A DNA stretch of 40,434 nt, taken from IMG/VR virus record IMGVR_UViG_3300045135_000446, positions 1 to 40,434 of that record. The stretch is one strand, 5' to 3'. Positions within the stretch are counted from its first letter, which is position 1; each line of letters opens with the position of its first letter. Positions 17,914 through 25,233 of the stretch are shown here, in pieces. The notes under the pieces are model-generated. The model was given only the letters and a program-made list of their open reading frames with translations, had not been told where the DNA came from and did not search any database. A program made the position numbers and the translations under genes. Origin of the DNA: a virus.

Positions 17914-18082
17914 CTTCGATCTCCTTGGCGGTTAGCAAATCCTCTAAACGCTTGTCCGTAATTTCGTGCTCAAGGTCGTCGCGCCCATCGGCTCTGCCAC
18001 GATAGTAAACCGTCACAACAGCCAGCATGGCTGCACCGATCAGCGCAGCGTAAACCTTGAGCTTCCCCAGTAGAAACATCAT
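17840..18082 (-). CDS. Inner-membrane spanin subunit (Rz-like)
   Basis: 80 residues: a short positively charged N-terminus, one transmembrane helix (about 8-27), the basic YYRGRADGR, and a charged helix (35-60) suited to a periplasmic coiled coil. The N-in topology and downstream overlapping lipoprotein gene identify an Rz-type i-spanin, although it is shorter than lambda Rz (153 aa). Its ATG overlaps the amidase stop (ATGATG with TGA inside), so the amidase, i-spanin and o-spanin are translationally linked. Two consecutive ATG codons (18082, 18079) are possible starts. Confidence 0.8.
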   Translation of the reverse strand: MMFLLGKLKVYAALIGAAMLAVVTVYYRGRADGRDDLEHEITDKRLEDLLTAKEIEDEIEVLDDSGLSDRAAKWVRNPPK

Positions 18083-18735
18083 CGGTCACCCATGTTCCAT
18101 TTGTTTAAGCGCTCTAGGTCAATCACCCCCAGCGCCACCATTGCCACCACTGCCAGTGCGCCCATGATTGCTAAGTTCTGCCACGGCAACCCACCGACAA
18201 CACCAACAAGGGGCGTAGCGGCAGACGCCACCTTCGCAACAGAAGAAGCTTGGATTGTCTTGCTCTGCGCAATCTTGGCTCGCTCTGGGCGCTTTTCGGT
18301 CTCCGCGCTGTTCAGCCATTTCTGCACCTGAAAGCATGGACACATTTTGGGTGACAGCTCGTTATGCCCACGAATAGTCTTGATGGCTGGATACTCCATG
18401 CGGAGTTGAGCAATGAGCCGCCGCAACGCACGATCTTGCTCTGGTGTGAAGTTCTCTGCGAACTTGTCATCCTGATCACCTCCGTGTCCACCAAACAACG
18501 AGATGCCGATTGAGTGGGCGTTGTGTCCCTTAGCGTGAGCGCCAGCCTTCTCGACTGGACGAGCCTCGGCAACGGTCCCATCACGGTCGATCAGGTAGTG
18601 ATACCCGCATTGGCTAAAGCCGCGATCCAAGTGCCACTTCGTGACCTCTTTGACCTTAGCGGCTGTGCTGTTGTCGCTCATCCACTCATGCCGCGTAGCC
18701 GTGCAGTGAACAATAATCTCGTCAATCTTTCTCAT
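18079..18735 (-). CDS. Endolysin: T7-type N-acetylmuramoyl-L-alanine amidase with C-terminal membrane segment
   Basis: 218 residues from ATG 18735, which shares one base with the upstream TGA; a GTG at 18825 would extend into the neighbour and is unlikely. Zinc ligands H10, H124 and C132, catalytic-type Lys130 and the GYHYLIDRDG segment (Tyr45/Tyr47) match T7 lysozyme gp3.5 in order; the H-x5-K-x-C spacing is identical to H122/K128/C130 of T7. The family cuts the amide bond between N-acetylmuramic acid and L-Ala in peptidoglycan. Unlike T7 lysozyme (151 aa), it continues with a Lys/Gln/Ser linker (145-170) and a hydrophobic segment at about 188-206 ending NKWNMGDR, so it may be membrane-tethered. 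Confidence 0.9.
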   Translation of the reverse strand: MRKIDEIIVHCTATRHEWMSDNSTAAKVKEVTKWHLDRGFSQCGYHYLIDRDGTVAEARPVEKAGAHAKGHNAHSIGISLFGGHGGDQDDKFAENFTPEQDRALRRLIAQLRMEYPAIKTIRGHNELSPKMCPCFQVQKWLNSAETEKRPERAKIAQSKTIQASSVAKVASAATPLVGVVGGLPWQNLAIMGALAVVAMVALGVIDLERLNKWNMGDR

Positions 18736-19211
18736 CACCAGCGCCCTTGCTTCTTTCCGATAAAATAAATGACCAAGCCGAATAGACCAAGGCTTGATAC
18801 CACAACCATAATGCCAAGCACCCACTCAGTAATAGCCTGCCTGATCTCCGCCTTGCGATACATTGTTGCTTGGCGGTCCTTGCGAACCTGCGCTTCAATG
18901 AGGAGAAGCTCCTCCCAAGCCGCCTGCCCGTAGCTGAACTGGATGAATTGCTTGATTTCCGCACGCATAGCCTCCGCTTGCTTCTTCTTAGCGAAGATGT
19001 CCATCGCATTGTCGCCATCTCCGCCCAGCAGAACCGCATACCACGGCTGATGCTCGCTGCGCTTGTGCGCAAAGTTCAGATCAGAAATAGCACCCGCAAA
19101 TTTGGCTAGGTCAGATGAAATGCCGCCTATATCTTTGCCAAGTTGGATGCCCTTCTTGATGGCAGCAACCGCAGTCTGCGCCGTGGCAAAAGCTGTAAAC
19201 GGATCAATCAT
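18735..19211 (-). CDS. Membrane protein of the lysis cassette, 158 aa, function unknown
   Basis: Residues 1-45 form an Ala/Gly/Ile helix (start MIDPFTAFATAQTAV) that could be amphipathic, 70-125 are a charged helix, and 131-151 are a strong transmembrane segment followed by the basic tail GKKQGRW. I recall this family next to amidase genes in marine phages, but no function is established. Position between the XhlA-like gene and the amidase suggests a holin, pinholin or endolysin partner. Both ends overlap neighbours by a few bases (ATGA upstream, TGATG downstream). Confidence 0.65.
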   Translation of the reverse strand: MIDPFTAFATAQTAVAAIKKGIQLGKDIGGISSDLAKFAGAISDLNFAHKRSEHQPWYAVLLGGDGDNAMDIFAKKKQAEAMRAEIKQFIQFSYGQAAWEELLLIEAQVRKDRQATMYRKAEIRQAITEWVLGIMVVVSSLGLFGLVIYFIGKKQGRW

Positions 19212-19357
19212 GCGTCACCCATAATATCAGGGCATTCAGAGTATGGAGACACCCTGTATGACTGGCCGCAACTATAGTGACAGTGCTTGTACAATACACT
19301 ACCAAGCCCGCTTACAAAGATGTGGCCGTAGCCGACAAAGGCGAGCACACAGAGCAT
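19208..19357 (-). CDS. Small Cys-containing secreted or membrane peptide, 49 aa
   Basis: An ATG at 19357 overlaps the upstream TAA (TAATG), and the TGA at 19208-19210 overlaps the next ATG as ATGA, so this frame fills the gap between two genes exactly. The peptide starts MLCVLAFVGYGHIFVSGLGS, a hydrophobic segment of about 20 residues like a signal peptide or membrane anchor. The rest contains four Cys in a Tyr/Ser-rich tail (KHCHYSCG, SECPD) and ends MGDA. Function unknown; a holin-associated or antiholin-like peptide is a guess from position. Perfect coupling on both sides argues that it is real. Confidence 0.7.
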   Translation of the reverse strand: MLCVLAFVGYGHIFVSGLGSVLYKHCHYSCGQSYRVSPYSECPDIMGDA

Positions 19358-19635
19358 TAGCCGCCCGACCGCAGCTTGTAGAATATGAGGCCAACACCCG
19401 CTGTGGCTACAATCCAGAAGAGCCGCTCCGCAAAGCGCAGAGCTTGGCCGTTATTGCCGACTTTGCTCTCAACGATGTGAAGTCTGCGCCCCTGAGATGT
19501 CTGCTCGGCGTCAAGGCTGTCCATCCGCTTAAATAGCGTGATCATCCGCTCTTCCATGCGGGCCAGAGCGACGATGGCCTTGCCCACTTCGTCCAGCTTG
19601 TTCTCTATACGCTCTAAGCGGTGATCATCACTCAT
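19357..19635 (-). CDS. XhlA/holin-like membrane protein, 92 aa
   Basis: Residues 1-60 are a charged amphipathic coiled coil (LERIENKLDEVGK and so on), 61-71 a short polar stretch, and 72-86 a hydrophobic segment (FWIVATAGVGLIFY) ending in a short basic tail. This layout is that of the haemolysin XhlA/phage holin-associated family, whose members localise to the inner membrane and assist holin-endolysin release. First gene of the lysis cassette, 5 bases after the fibre stop. Its TAA overlaps the next ATG. It could be the only holin, since no canonical two- or three-helix holin is seen nearby. Confidence 0.7.
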   Translation of the reverse strand: MSDDHRLERIENKLDEVGKAIVALARMEERMITLFKRMDSLDAEQTSQGRRLHIVESKVGNNGQALRFAERLFWIVATAGVGLIFYKLRSGG

Positions 19636-19640
19636 GGTCG

Positions 19641-21038
19641 TTACCCGTTAGATACTTCAGTCGTATATACAGAACATACCCAACGTATCGTAGTCGCGAG
19701 TGCACCAGTCACGGTGAGTGATACCGCCCCGTTAACGATGTCTGCGGTTACCCCTACTAGCCACCCAGAGGCGCCAGAATCAGCAGATATATCTGTGATC
19801 GTCGCCGACCCTACTAGCGATGTCGCGGAGGGTAGCGTGCCACGCTTAAACAGCGCCTTAATCTCCCACATCCGGGTATCGGCTACTGCTGGGTTTGTAT
19901 CTACCGCACACAGGCATGCCTGCACTGCATACACGCTGTTAGCGCCTAGGTTTATGGAGTTGTACGCGTTTGCAGAGCCCGACCCATCCGTAGTCAATCG
20001 TGTGGCGGTGTCGTTTGTGGTCTCCACACGTAACACCTGCCGCGATGCTTGGGCTGTGCCGTCTGCGGTGCTGAAGGCACCGGACGCCATGACGTCCTGC
20101 CCCACGCGCGTTGCGGCCGCTCGGTACCCGCCGGAAATAATTGAGTAGTCTGCGTTCGTGGCAATGGTGTTCTCGCGCCCCCCGTTAATACCGGAATACT
20201 GCGACTGTACGGTGTTGTCTCGCCCGCCACCCACTGCGCTGTAGGGTGCTGTGGCCGTAATGTTGTTGGCGCTGCCCCCCGCAATAGCGGCAGAAATCCC
20301 ACTGTTTTGGTTAGATATGCCGCCGGCGATGACAGCGTTTGTGGCCCCAGAGGCCACCGCGTTATCCGTGCCCCCGCTAAGTGTGGAGTAGGCGCCACCT
20401 GCTACATCAGTAGCAGATGCACGTGAGGTTTGGAGGTCGACAGCATTTGCCCCCCGCTTATTGCCTCCAGCAGCAGTATTGTCGGGTACCGCAGCAAGTA
20501 GGCTGCCCGTACCCTTCTGCACAACCGCCGTGTCGATATTGGTCTCGGACCCAGTGGCCCGCATGGCAACCACAGGAGTTGTGGTGTTTGGGGCGGCTGT
20601 GGCTTTCACCTCGTCGAAGTAAAACAACCCGGGCGCCGCGTACACCACATCAGTACCGTCGGCATAAAGGATATATGTTTCACCGTTTGGGATTGTGGCG
20701 CCAGAACCCCCGCTAATTTCTACTTCAATATCTTGCCCGCCCGCGGTGCCGTTTTTAACGATGTACATTTTCTGCACAGCAGGCACGACAAGTTTACGTG
20801 TGGCGGTTAGTGATACGGAGGCCGTTACATCAAAGTACAAGTTTCGGAATGGCTGCGCGGCGTTGCTATCTACGTAGGATAAGGTCTTGTCAGCATCGGA
20901 GCCAAAGTCGACTACGCCGTACCCCCCAACCGCTTGCTCAATAGCCTCGAGGTTCTGGTTGGTGGTAGCGCCCCAGACGCTAGTCTGCTCACCGTCGCCG
21001 ATCAGCTCAATTTTTAATTCAGAAAAAGTGCTGGCCAT
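19641..21038 (-). CDS. Tail fibre-like protein with YadA-type repeats, 465 aa
   Basis: Starts MASTFSELKIELIGDGEQ, an N-terminal segment typical of fibres that attach to a virion. Residues 1-140 are a beta-rich attachment region. Residues 185-310 contain short repeats of the YadA/trimeric beta-roll type (GGTDNAVASGATNAVIAGG and similar, about 14 residues). The last 150 residues form a beta-rich tip domain resembling that of the 690-aa fibre (both have an LRV/LRS strand, a central W-containing strand and end IR(W/F)V...EVS). Expected to be a trimer binding the host surface. Ends 5 bases before the lysis cassette. Confidence 0.75.
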   Translation of the reverse strand: MASTFSELKIELIGDGEQTSVWGATTNQNLEAIEQAVGGYGVVDFGSDADKTLSYVDSNAAQPFRNLYFDVTASVSLTATRKLVVPAVQKMYIVKNGTAGGQDIEVEISGGSGATIPNGETYILYADGTDVVYAAPGLFYFDEVKATAAPNTTTPVVAMRATGSETNIDTAVVQKGTGSLLAAVPDNTAAGGNKRGANAVDLQTSRASATDVAGGAYSTLSGGTDNAVASGATNAVIAGGISNQNSGISAAIAGGSANNITATAPYSAVGGGRDNTVQSQYSGINGGRENTIATNADYSIISGGYRAAATRVGQDVMASGAFSTADGTAQASRQVLRVETTNDTATRLTTDGSGSANAYNSINLGANSVYAVQACLCAVDTNPAVADTRMWEIKALFKRGTLPSATSLVGSATITDISADSGASGWLVGVTADIVNGAVSLTVTGALATTIRWVCSVYTTEVSNG

Positions 21039-21046
21039 GATGATCC

Positions 21047-21820
21047 CTACGTCGGTATTTGTACCCAGAAGGGTACCTGCGAGTCGTCTATTTCGTCCCA
21101 GATGTTGATTTTACCCACCAACCCCGTGCCCTGCACGCCGGTAACTCTTACGATCTGATTGTACACATAAGTGACGTCTCCAACAAGCCCGTCAGCCTCA
21201 ACGCCGGTCGGGTCGACACGTACCCCCTGCCCCTCGACGAACGTAACGTCCCCTAGGGCCCCAGTGGCGGCTACGCCGCTAGGTAGCACCGTGGCTGCGG
21301 CAATAACCGCGGCTTGTCCAACGATCGTATTGGCCGCTGCTCCAGTTAGAACCATGGAGGCGCTACCAGATACAGACACATCTCCGGTGATACCAGTTGT
21401 GCTTACACCTGATACCGCGGCAGTGACCCCTGTGCCCTCTACAACTGCTACAACACCAACTTCACCAGTAGCGGTGTTGCCCGTAACAGTGACAGTAACT
21501 TGGATAGACACCGTGGCGTCGCCGAGTTCCGCGGTGCCAGCTACCCCATTCGGGAATACGTTTGCATCGGCAAGCTGCGAAGTAGTGCCTAGCAACGCAG
21601 TGGCCGCCACACCAGTAGTGGGTATCGTAACCCCAGTGCCTTCGGTAACAGTTATGGTGCCCAGCGCCGTAGTTCCAACGACGCCGGTGGCTCCTACCCC
21701 CGCAGAGGCGTTTACAGTTACGACTCCCACGAGCCCCTGTCCCGCAACACCAGTAAGCTCGACTCCAAAATCTGGAAGCGAGGCAAGAGGCGCAGAAGCA
21801 AGTGGGGCAAAGCCAAGCAT
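21047..21820 (-). CDS. Val/Gly/Thr repeat protein, probable virion structural protein, 257 aa
   Basis: After a short leader with LASAPLASL, almost the whole protein is built of about 21-residue repeats of the type v.v.G.gV...tGV.atg.lG.v. There is no Cys and very few charges until the C-terminal IWDEIDDSQVPFWVQIPT, which has a different character and may be a capping or binding segment. The periodic alternation of Val/Thr with Gly suggests a beta-solenoid or extended beta fibre. Repeat proteins like this are common in phage structural clusters, but I cannot name a function. Located among the fibre genes, so fibre or decoration is likely. Confidence 0.6.
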   Translation of the reverse strand: MLGFAPLASAPLASLPDFGVELTGVAGQGLVGVVTVNASAGVGATGVVGTTALGTITVTEGTGVTIPTTGVAATALLGTTSQLADANVFPNGVAGTAELGDATVSIQVTVTVTGNTATGEVGVVAVVEGTGVTAAVSGVSTTGITGDVSVSGSASMVLTGAAANTIVGQAAVIAAATVLPSGVAATGALGDVTFVEGQGVRVDPTGVEADGLVGDVTYVYNQIVRVTGVQGTGLVGKINIWDEIDDSQVPFWVQIPT

Positions 21821-21827
21821 TGTTTAT

Positions 21828-22073
21828 TTACTCCGTGAGAGTAGTATTACCAGCAGTAATCGCGTCATTAAGAGGCGTCATGTCCTCATTTGTCCAAAAC
21901 GTTGCGTTTACCATGCCTTCTAGGTGCGACACGTTGCGCTGTAGCACCGTCTCGTCATCCGCATAAGCATCGGGGTCTGCAATAACCGCGTTAATCAAGT
22001 TCACACTATCCATGCAAGCGGAGTAGTGTTGTGCGATTTCTTCCGCCGTAGGCGTGTATACGTCATCGGTCAT
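21828..22073 (-). CDS. Small acidic helical phage protein, 81 aa
   Basis: Acidic and probably all-helical (MTDDVYTPTAEEIAQHYSAC, then a second helix around DDETVLQRNVSHLEGM and a third near TPLNDAITAG). No membrane segment or motif. The ATG overlaps the upstream TAA (TAATG at 22071-22075), so it is coupled to the 74-aa gene. It sits between two fibre-type genes together with that gene; the pair could assist fibre assembly, but this is only positional. Confidence 0.55.
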   Translation of the reverse strand: MTDDVYTPTAEEIAQHYSACMDSVNLINAVIADPDAYADDETVLQRNVSHLEGMVNATFWTNEDMTPLNDAITAGNTTLTE

Positions 22074-22297
22074 TATTCTGCCTCCTCTTCAGGCTTTGGG
22101 TTTTCAAGCGCATCTACAAGACGCTGCGCAATAGCCTCACGGCCCATCATAAGTTGGTCCATGTTAAACTGGGTGTTCCCAATTTTGCGGTCCAAATCTT
22201 GCACATGGTTGAGCAAAATCTTTTGCTCATCTGTCATAGCGTCAACGTCATATTCTTTTTCGTTGACTGTAATGACGTTTGTTTTTTTCTCGGTCAT
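22073..22297 (-). CDS. Small conserved helical phage protein, 74 aa
   Basis: An N-terminal beta hairpin (NVITVNEKEYDVDAMTDEQK) followed by a long helix (ILLNHVQDLDRKIGNTQFNM onward) and an acidic tail. The pattern resembles small phage proteins I recall as a conserved uncharacterised family near tail fibre genes (DUF6447-like; not verified). AT-richer than most of the window, like the fibre gene just before it, from whose stop it is separated by a single base; the two may have been acquired together. The start has AGGAGA upstream. Confidence 0.55.
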   Translation of the reverse strand: MTEKKTNVITVNEKEYDVDAMTDEQKILLNHVQDLDRKIGNTQFNMDQLMMGREAIAQRLVDALENPKPEEEAE

Positions 22298-22298
22298 A

Positions 22299-24305
22299 TT
22301 AGTCTCCTGTGTTTAATTGAGCTTCTAGCTCGGTTACTTTAGCAGACAACTCTTGGATTGCCTTAACTAAAACTGGTACTAGCTTGCCGTAAGCAGCTTC
22401 AAGTTTCTCTGGGTTATCATCAAAGACAAGGCCCGGAATTGTGACACCTGTGTCTTCTTGAGTTTGTTGTAAGTCTTGCGCAATAAAGCCTGTGTCAGGT
22501 ATACCAACTTTACCACCATCACGCATGTTCCATGTAAATGAAACTGGATCAAGACGTTCAACAAAGTCTAACCCTGCCTGTAGTGGTGCCACATCTGTTT
22601 TATCACGAGCATCTGAAATAGCCGTAATAGATGTAACCTGACAGCGGAGTGTAGCAATAGAAGAGTTACCAAGAGTAATCTCGTTATTTGCGGTGTTAGA
22701 AGATGCATTTGCAGAATAGCCAAGCAGACTGTTATTAGTTCCTGTAACAGCTTGTCCTGTTTGATAACCAACAAAAGTGTTGTTTGACCCTGTACAAATG
22801 CTACCAGACTCATAGCCAATTAACGTTTGACCATTCGCACCTGTAGAACTTCTACCTGCATAATAACCCATATAAACGTTTTGTGAGCCGCCAACTTTTA
22901 AACCCCCTGCAAAGGCACCTACTGCTGTGTTTTTGTTATCTGTAGCAGCGGCTAAAACATTATAACCGACAGCCGTACTGTCATTGTCATTTGTGATTGC
23001 CCCAAGGCTATAGCTACCAATAGCTACATTACGGATACCTGTGGTTATATTTTCACCCGCCGTAAAGCCAATAGCAACGTTATTAGCGGCAGACGTAGCA
23101 TCAGCTAAAGCTGTGTCCCCTATCGCAATGTTATTGTCACCTGTTAAAGCAGCACCAAGTCTACCTGCTGTGTCTTGACCGATACCAACGTTGTTAGAGC
23201 CTGTAGTAACAGTTTGACCTGCTCTGTTGCCAATGAAAACATTGTACTCACCTGTAGTGTAAGTATATCCAGCGTACTGGCCAAGAGCTATGTTGTAGGC
23301 TCCTGTACTGGTTCCCCCAGAATTACCCATTAATGCTTCATAACCCATAGCTATGTTATAGCTGCCATTAATATATCTACCAGCAGAGTAACCAACAGCA
23401 ATAACAGATGCCCCTGTAGTGGCTTGATCCCGTGCGTAAGCACCAATAGATACGCCATTGTTTGCAGTTGTTGTTATTAGGTTTGAACCTGCGGTATAAC
23501 CCATAGCAACGTTGTACGAGGCTGTGGTAGCGTCATATAATGTACGATAACCAAGAGAAACGTTATAAGAGCCTGTAGTTGCGTTCCAACCTGCACGAGT
23601 ACCCATAAGTACATTTTCTGTACCTGTAGTAATGTCGTAGCCCGTTTCCTTACCTATGCCAATATTATTATTACCCGTGGTGAGACCATTCTGCCCATAC
23701 AAAGCAGAGGTACCTATGGCTATTGTATCGCTACCACCATTATAATAGCCTGTTTGGTTGCCAAGAAATATGTTATTTTGTTGTGTGGTTGTTCCGTATC
23801 CTGCGTAGTACCCAGCGGAGAGGTTATAAGTACCTGTTGTGATTTTACCGCCTGCAAGATAACCCAAACCAACATTTTGGATACCAGAAGTAATTTGATA
23901 AAGAGCAAACCCTCCAACAGCCACATTGCTCCCCGTAGCAGTTACGGTATTAAAGCCCATAGCATTACGTCCAATCGCAATTTGATCGGAAGATGTTGTT
24001 GCTAAATCAAGAGCAGCATTACCAATGGCTACGTTATTGGAGCCTGTAGTGAGGTTCGTACCTGCCTGATAACCTCCGAGGAAGTTTGACGAACCCGTGG
24101 TAATATTAAGACCTGCTTGATAGCCAAGTCCTGTGTTATAAGTACCTGTAGGTGTAGAGCCAAGAGCACTCGTACCTAAAGCTGTGCTGTAAGGAGAGGC
24201 ACTGTCCGTGATACCTGTGAGACCACCAGCAGCAGCCCCATCAATCGTCAGGGAACCACTGGTAGCTGAAATGTCATTCGTCTGATGATTGATAGTGATT
24301 GCCAT
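22299..24305 (-). CDS. Tail fibre/spike with YadA-like repeats and S74 self-cleaving chaperone, 668 aa
   Basis: Start ATG 24305 overlaps the upstream TAA; a GTG at 24359 would run into the neighbour. Residues 45-540 consist of more than twenty repeats of the kind GYQAGxxxTTGSNNVAIG, the head pattern of trimeric autotransporter adhesins. The C-terminus is a peptidase S74 intramolecular chaperone: cleavage-site-like ISDARDK with Ser564-Asp565, then DPVSFTWNM, a GFIAQDLQ segment and a C-terminal coiled coil. Such domains fold the trimer and then cut themselves off at the Ser. About 105 residues would be released. Its base composition is much more AT-rich than the flanking late genes, suggesting transfer. 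Confidence 0.9.
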   Translation of the reverse strand: MAITINHQTNDISATSGSLTIDGAAAGGLTGITDSASPYSTALGTSALGSTPTGTYNTGLGYQAGLNITTGSSNFLGGYQAGTNLTTGSNNVAIGNAALDLATTSSDQIAIGRNAMGFNTVTATGSNVAVGGFALYQITSGIQNVGLGYLAGGKITTGTYNLSAGYYAGYGTTTQQNNIFLGNQTGYYNGGSDTIAIGTSALYGQNGLTTGNNNIGIGKETGYDITTGTENVLMGTRAGWNATTGSYNVSLGYRTLYDATTASYNVAMGYTAGSNLITTTANNGVSIGAYARDQATTGASVIAVGYSAGRYINGSYNIAMGYEALMGNSGGTSTGAYNIALGQYAGYTYTTGEYNVFIGNRAGQTVTTGSNNVGIGQDTAGRLGAALTGDNNIAIGDTALADATSAANNVAIGFTAGENITTGIRNVAIGSYSLGAITNDNDSTAVGYNVLAAATDNKNTAVGAFAGGLKVGGSQNVYMGYYAGRSSTGANGQTLIGYESGSICTGSNNTFVGYQTGQAVTGTNNSLLGYSANASSNTANNEITLGNSSIATLRCQVTSITAISDARDKTDVAPLQAGLDFVERLDPVSFTWNMRDGGKVGIPDTGFIAQDLQQTQEDTGVTIPGLVFDDNPEKLEAAYGKLVPVLVKAIQELSAKVTELEAQLNTGD

Positions 24306-24604
24306 TATACCGCAACGCTCCCGTTCATGTCGTCCTGTGTCATTACCCAAGTGTAGCACTTGTCGAGGAATGTGGCGCCAGCAGATGCTTCTACGTCAGC
24401 CAAGTCAGCGTGGTAACGACGGAAGTCTACCTCACGAGTGTCATCGTCAGGTGTAGCTGTAGCATAGCCAGACACGTCAATCATCACAGTGAACTTGGGT
24501 CCGCCCTCACGCATACGGGATACCGCAGCAGTGACGATACGGAAGTAAGCACCAGCAAAGGGTGTGCCATATTGGCTGTTAGTCAGGTCGAGTTGAATAG
24601 CCAT
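24305..24604 (-). CDS. Small conserved phage protein next to fibre genes, 99 aa
   Basis: Soluble protein (start MAIQLDLTNSQYGTPF) with strands in the first half and a helix (DLADVEASAGATFLDKCYTW) near the end. AAGGAGG lies just upstream of its ATG, one of the best ribosome sites of the window, so it may be made in quantity. TAATG overlap couples it to the S74 fibre. I recall homologues beside fibres in other marine phages, without known function. Attachment or assembly of the fibre is a positional guess. Confidence 0.6.
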   Translation of the reverse strand: MAIQLDLTNSQYGTPFAGAYFRIVTAAVSRMREGGPKFTVMIDVSGYATATPDDDTREVDFRRYHADLADVEASAGATFLDKCYTWVMTQDDMNGSVAV

Positions 24605-24615
24605 CGTGGCCTCCT

Positions 24616-25233
24616 TTATGCAGCTACAAGGGACAGATCAGCCGTCCACTCGTCAAACTGTTGCTTCGTGTTTCCGCCATATCCATAAGTAACATGAAAC
24701 TGCTTATGATGCGATTGGCAGAGCGTTACGCCATTGTCAGGATCAAAGCGTAATTCTTTGTTGGCTGTAAAGCCCTCAAGGTGGTGGGCGTGAAGGTCGT
24801 GGTCGTTAATACCACAGACTACGCATTGATAGCCGTCACGCTGAAAAACCTGATTACGCCACTGCGTGTATTCTAAGCGCCCACGCCACGCTCGTGAAGT
24901 GTCCTCAAAACTGTCTGCCGCACGTCTGCGTTTGCAGTAGCACTTGAAGCAGATATCAGCACTTCTGTTTGCCTTATCACCACCGCAATCAGAGCAAGGG
25001 GGAGGGCCACCTTTCCACATTCCATTGTTTGCACCAGAATTGTCTGCCCCAAGCATTGGGTTATTCAACACAACGTGTTTTGGCCTGATCTCAATACCAA
25101 ACTCAAGTACAGCTTTCCTTGCTGAATAGAAAGAACAAACAACCTCATCGCATATTTGACGGAACGACATAGGGCGCTGATACATCTCAGCAATCAGCTT
25201 GCGCTTTTCGTATGTCAGAGCGGGGCGTCCCAT
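24616..25233 (-). CDS. HNH homing endonuclease-like protein, 205 aa
   Basis: Residues 8-45 look like a helix-turn-helix (YEKRKLIAEMYQ, FRQICDEV). Two Cys pairs follow (CSDC 80-83, CFKC 95-98), then NNGMWKGG at 69-76 as in NUMOD3-type DNA-binding segments. The HNH nuclease core has Cys137/Cys140, the HAHH block (148-151), Asn167 and a C172-x2-HH-x3-H segment, giving a complete zinc-stabilised beta-beta-alpha metal site. This suggests a free-standing homing endonuclease lodged in the fibre region. The start shares one base with the fibre stop (TGATG), a tight coupling that is unusual for a recent insertion. Confidence 0.85.
   Translation of the reverse strand: MGRPALTYEKRKLIAEMYQRPMSFRQICDEVVCSFYSARKAVLEFGIEIRPKHVVLNNPMLGADNSGANNGMWKGGPPPCSDCGGDKANRSADICFKCYCKRRRAADSFEDTSRAWRGRLEYTQWRNQVFQRDGYQCVVCGINDHDLHAHHLEGFTANKELRFDPDNGVTLCQSHHKQFHVTYGYGGNTKQQFDEWTADLSLVAA

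Noticed and set aside
18736-18825. Upstream GTG start extending the amidase by 30 residues
   Set aside because: It would overlap the neighbour by 90 bases, and the T7-type family starts directly before the first zinc His, as the ATG at 18735 does.
24306-24359. Upstream GTG start extending the S74 fibre by 18 residues
   Set aside because: It lies inside the preceding gene without a ribosome site; the ATG at 24305 in a TAATG overlap continues the coupling pattern of the operon.
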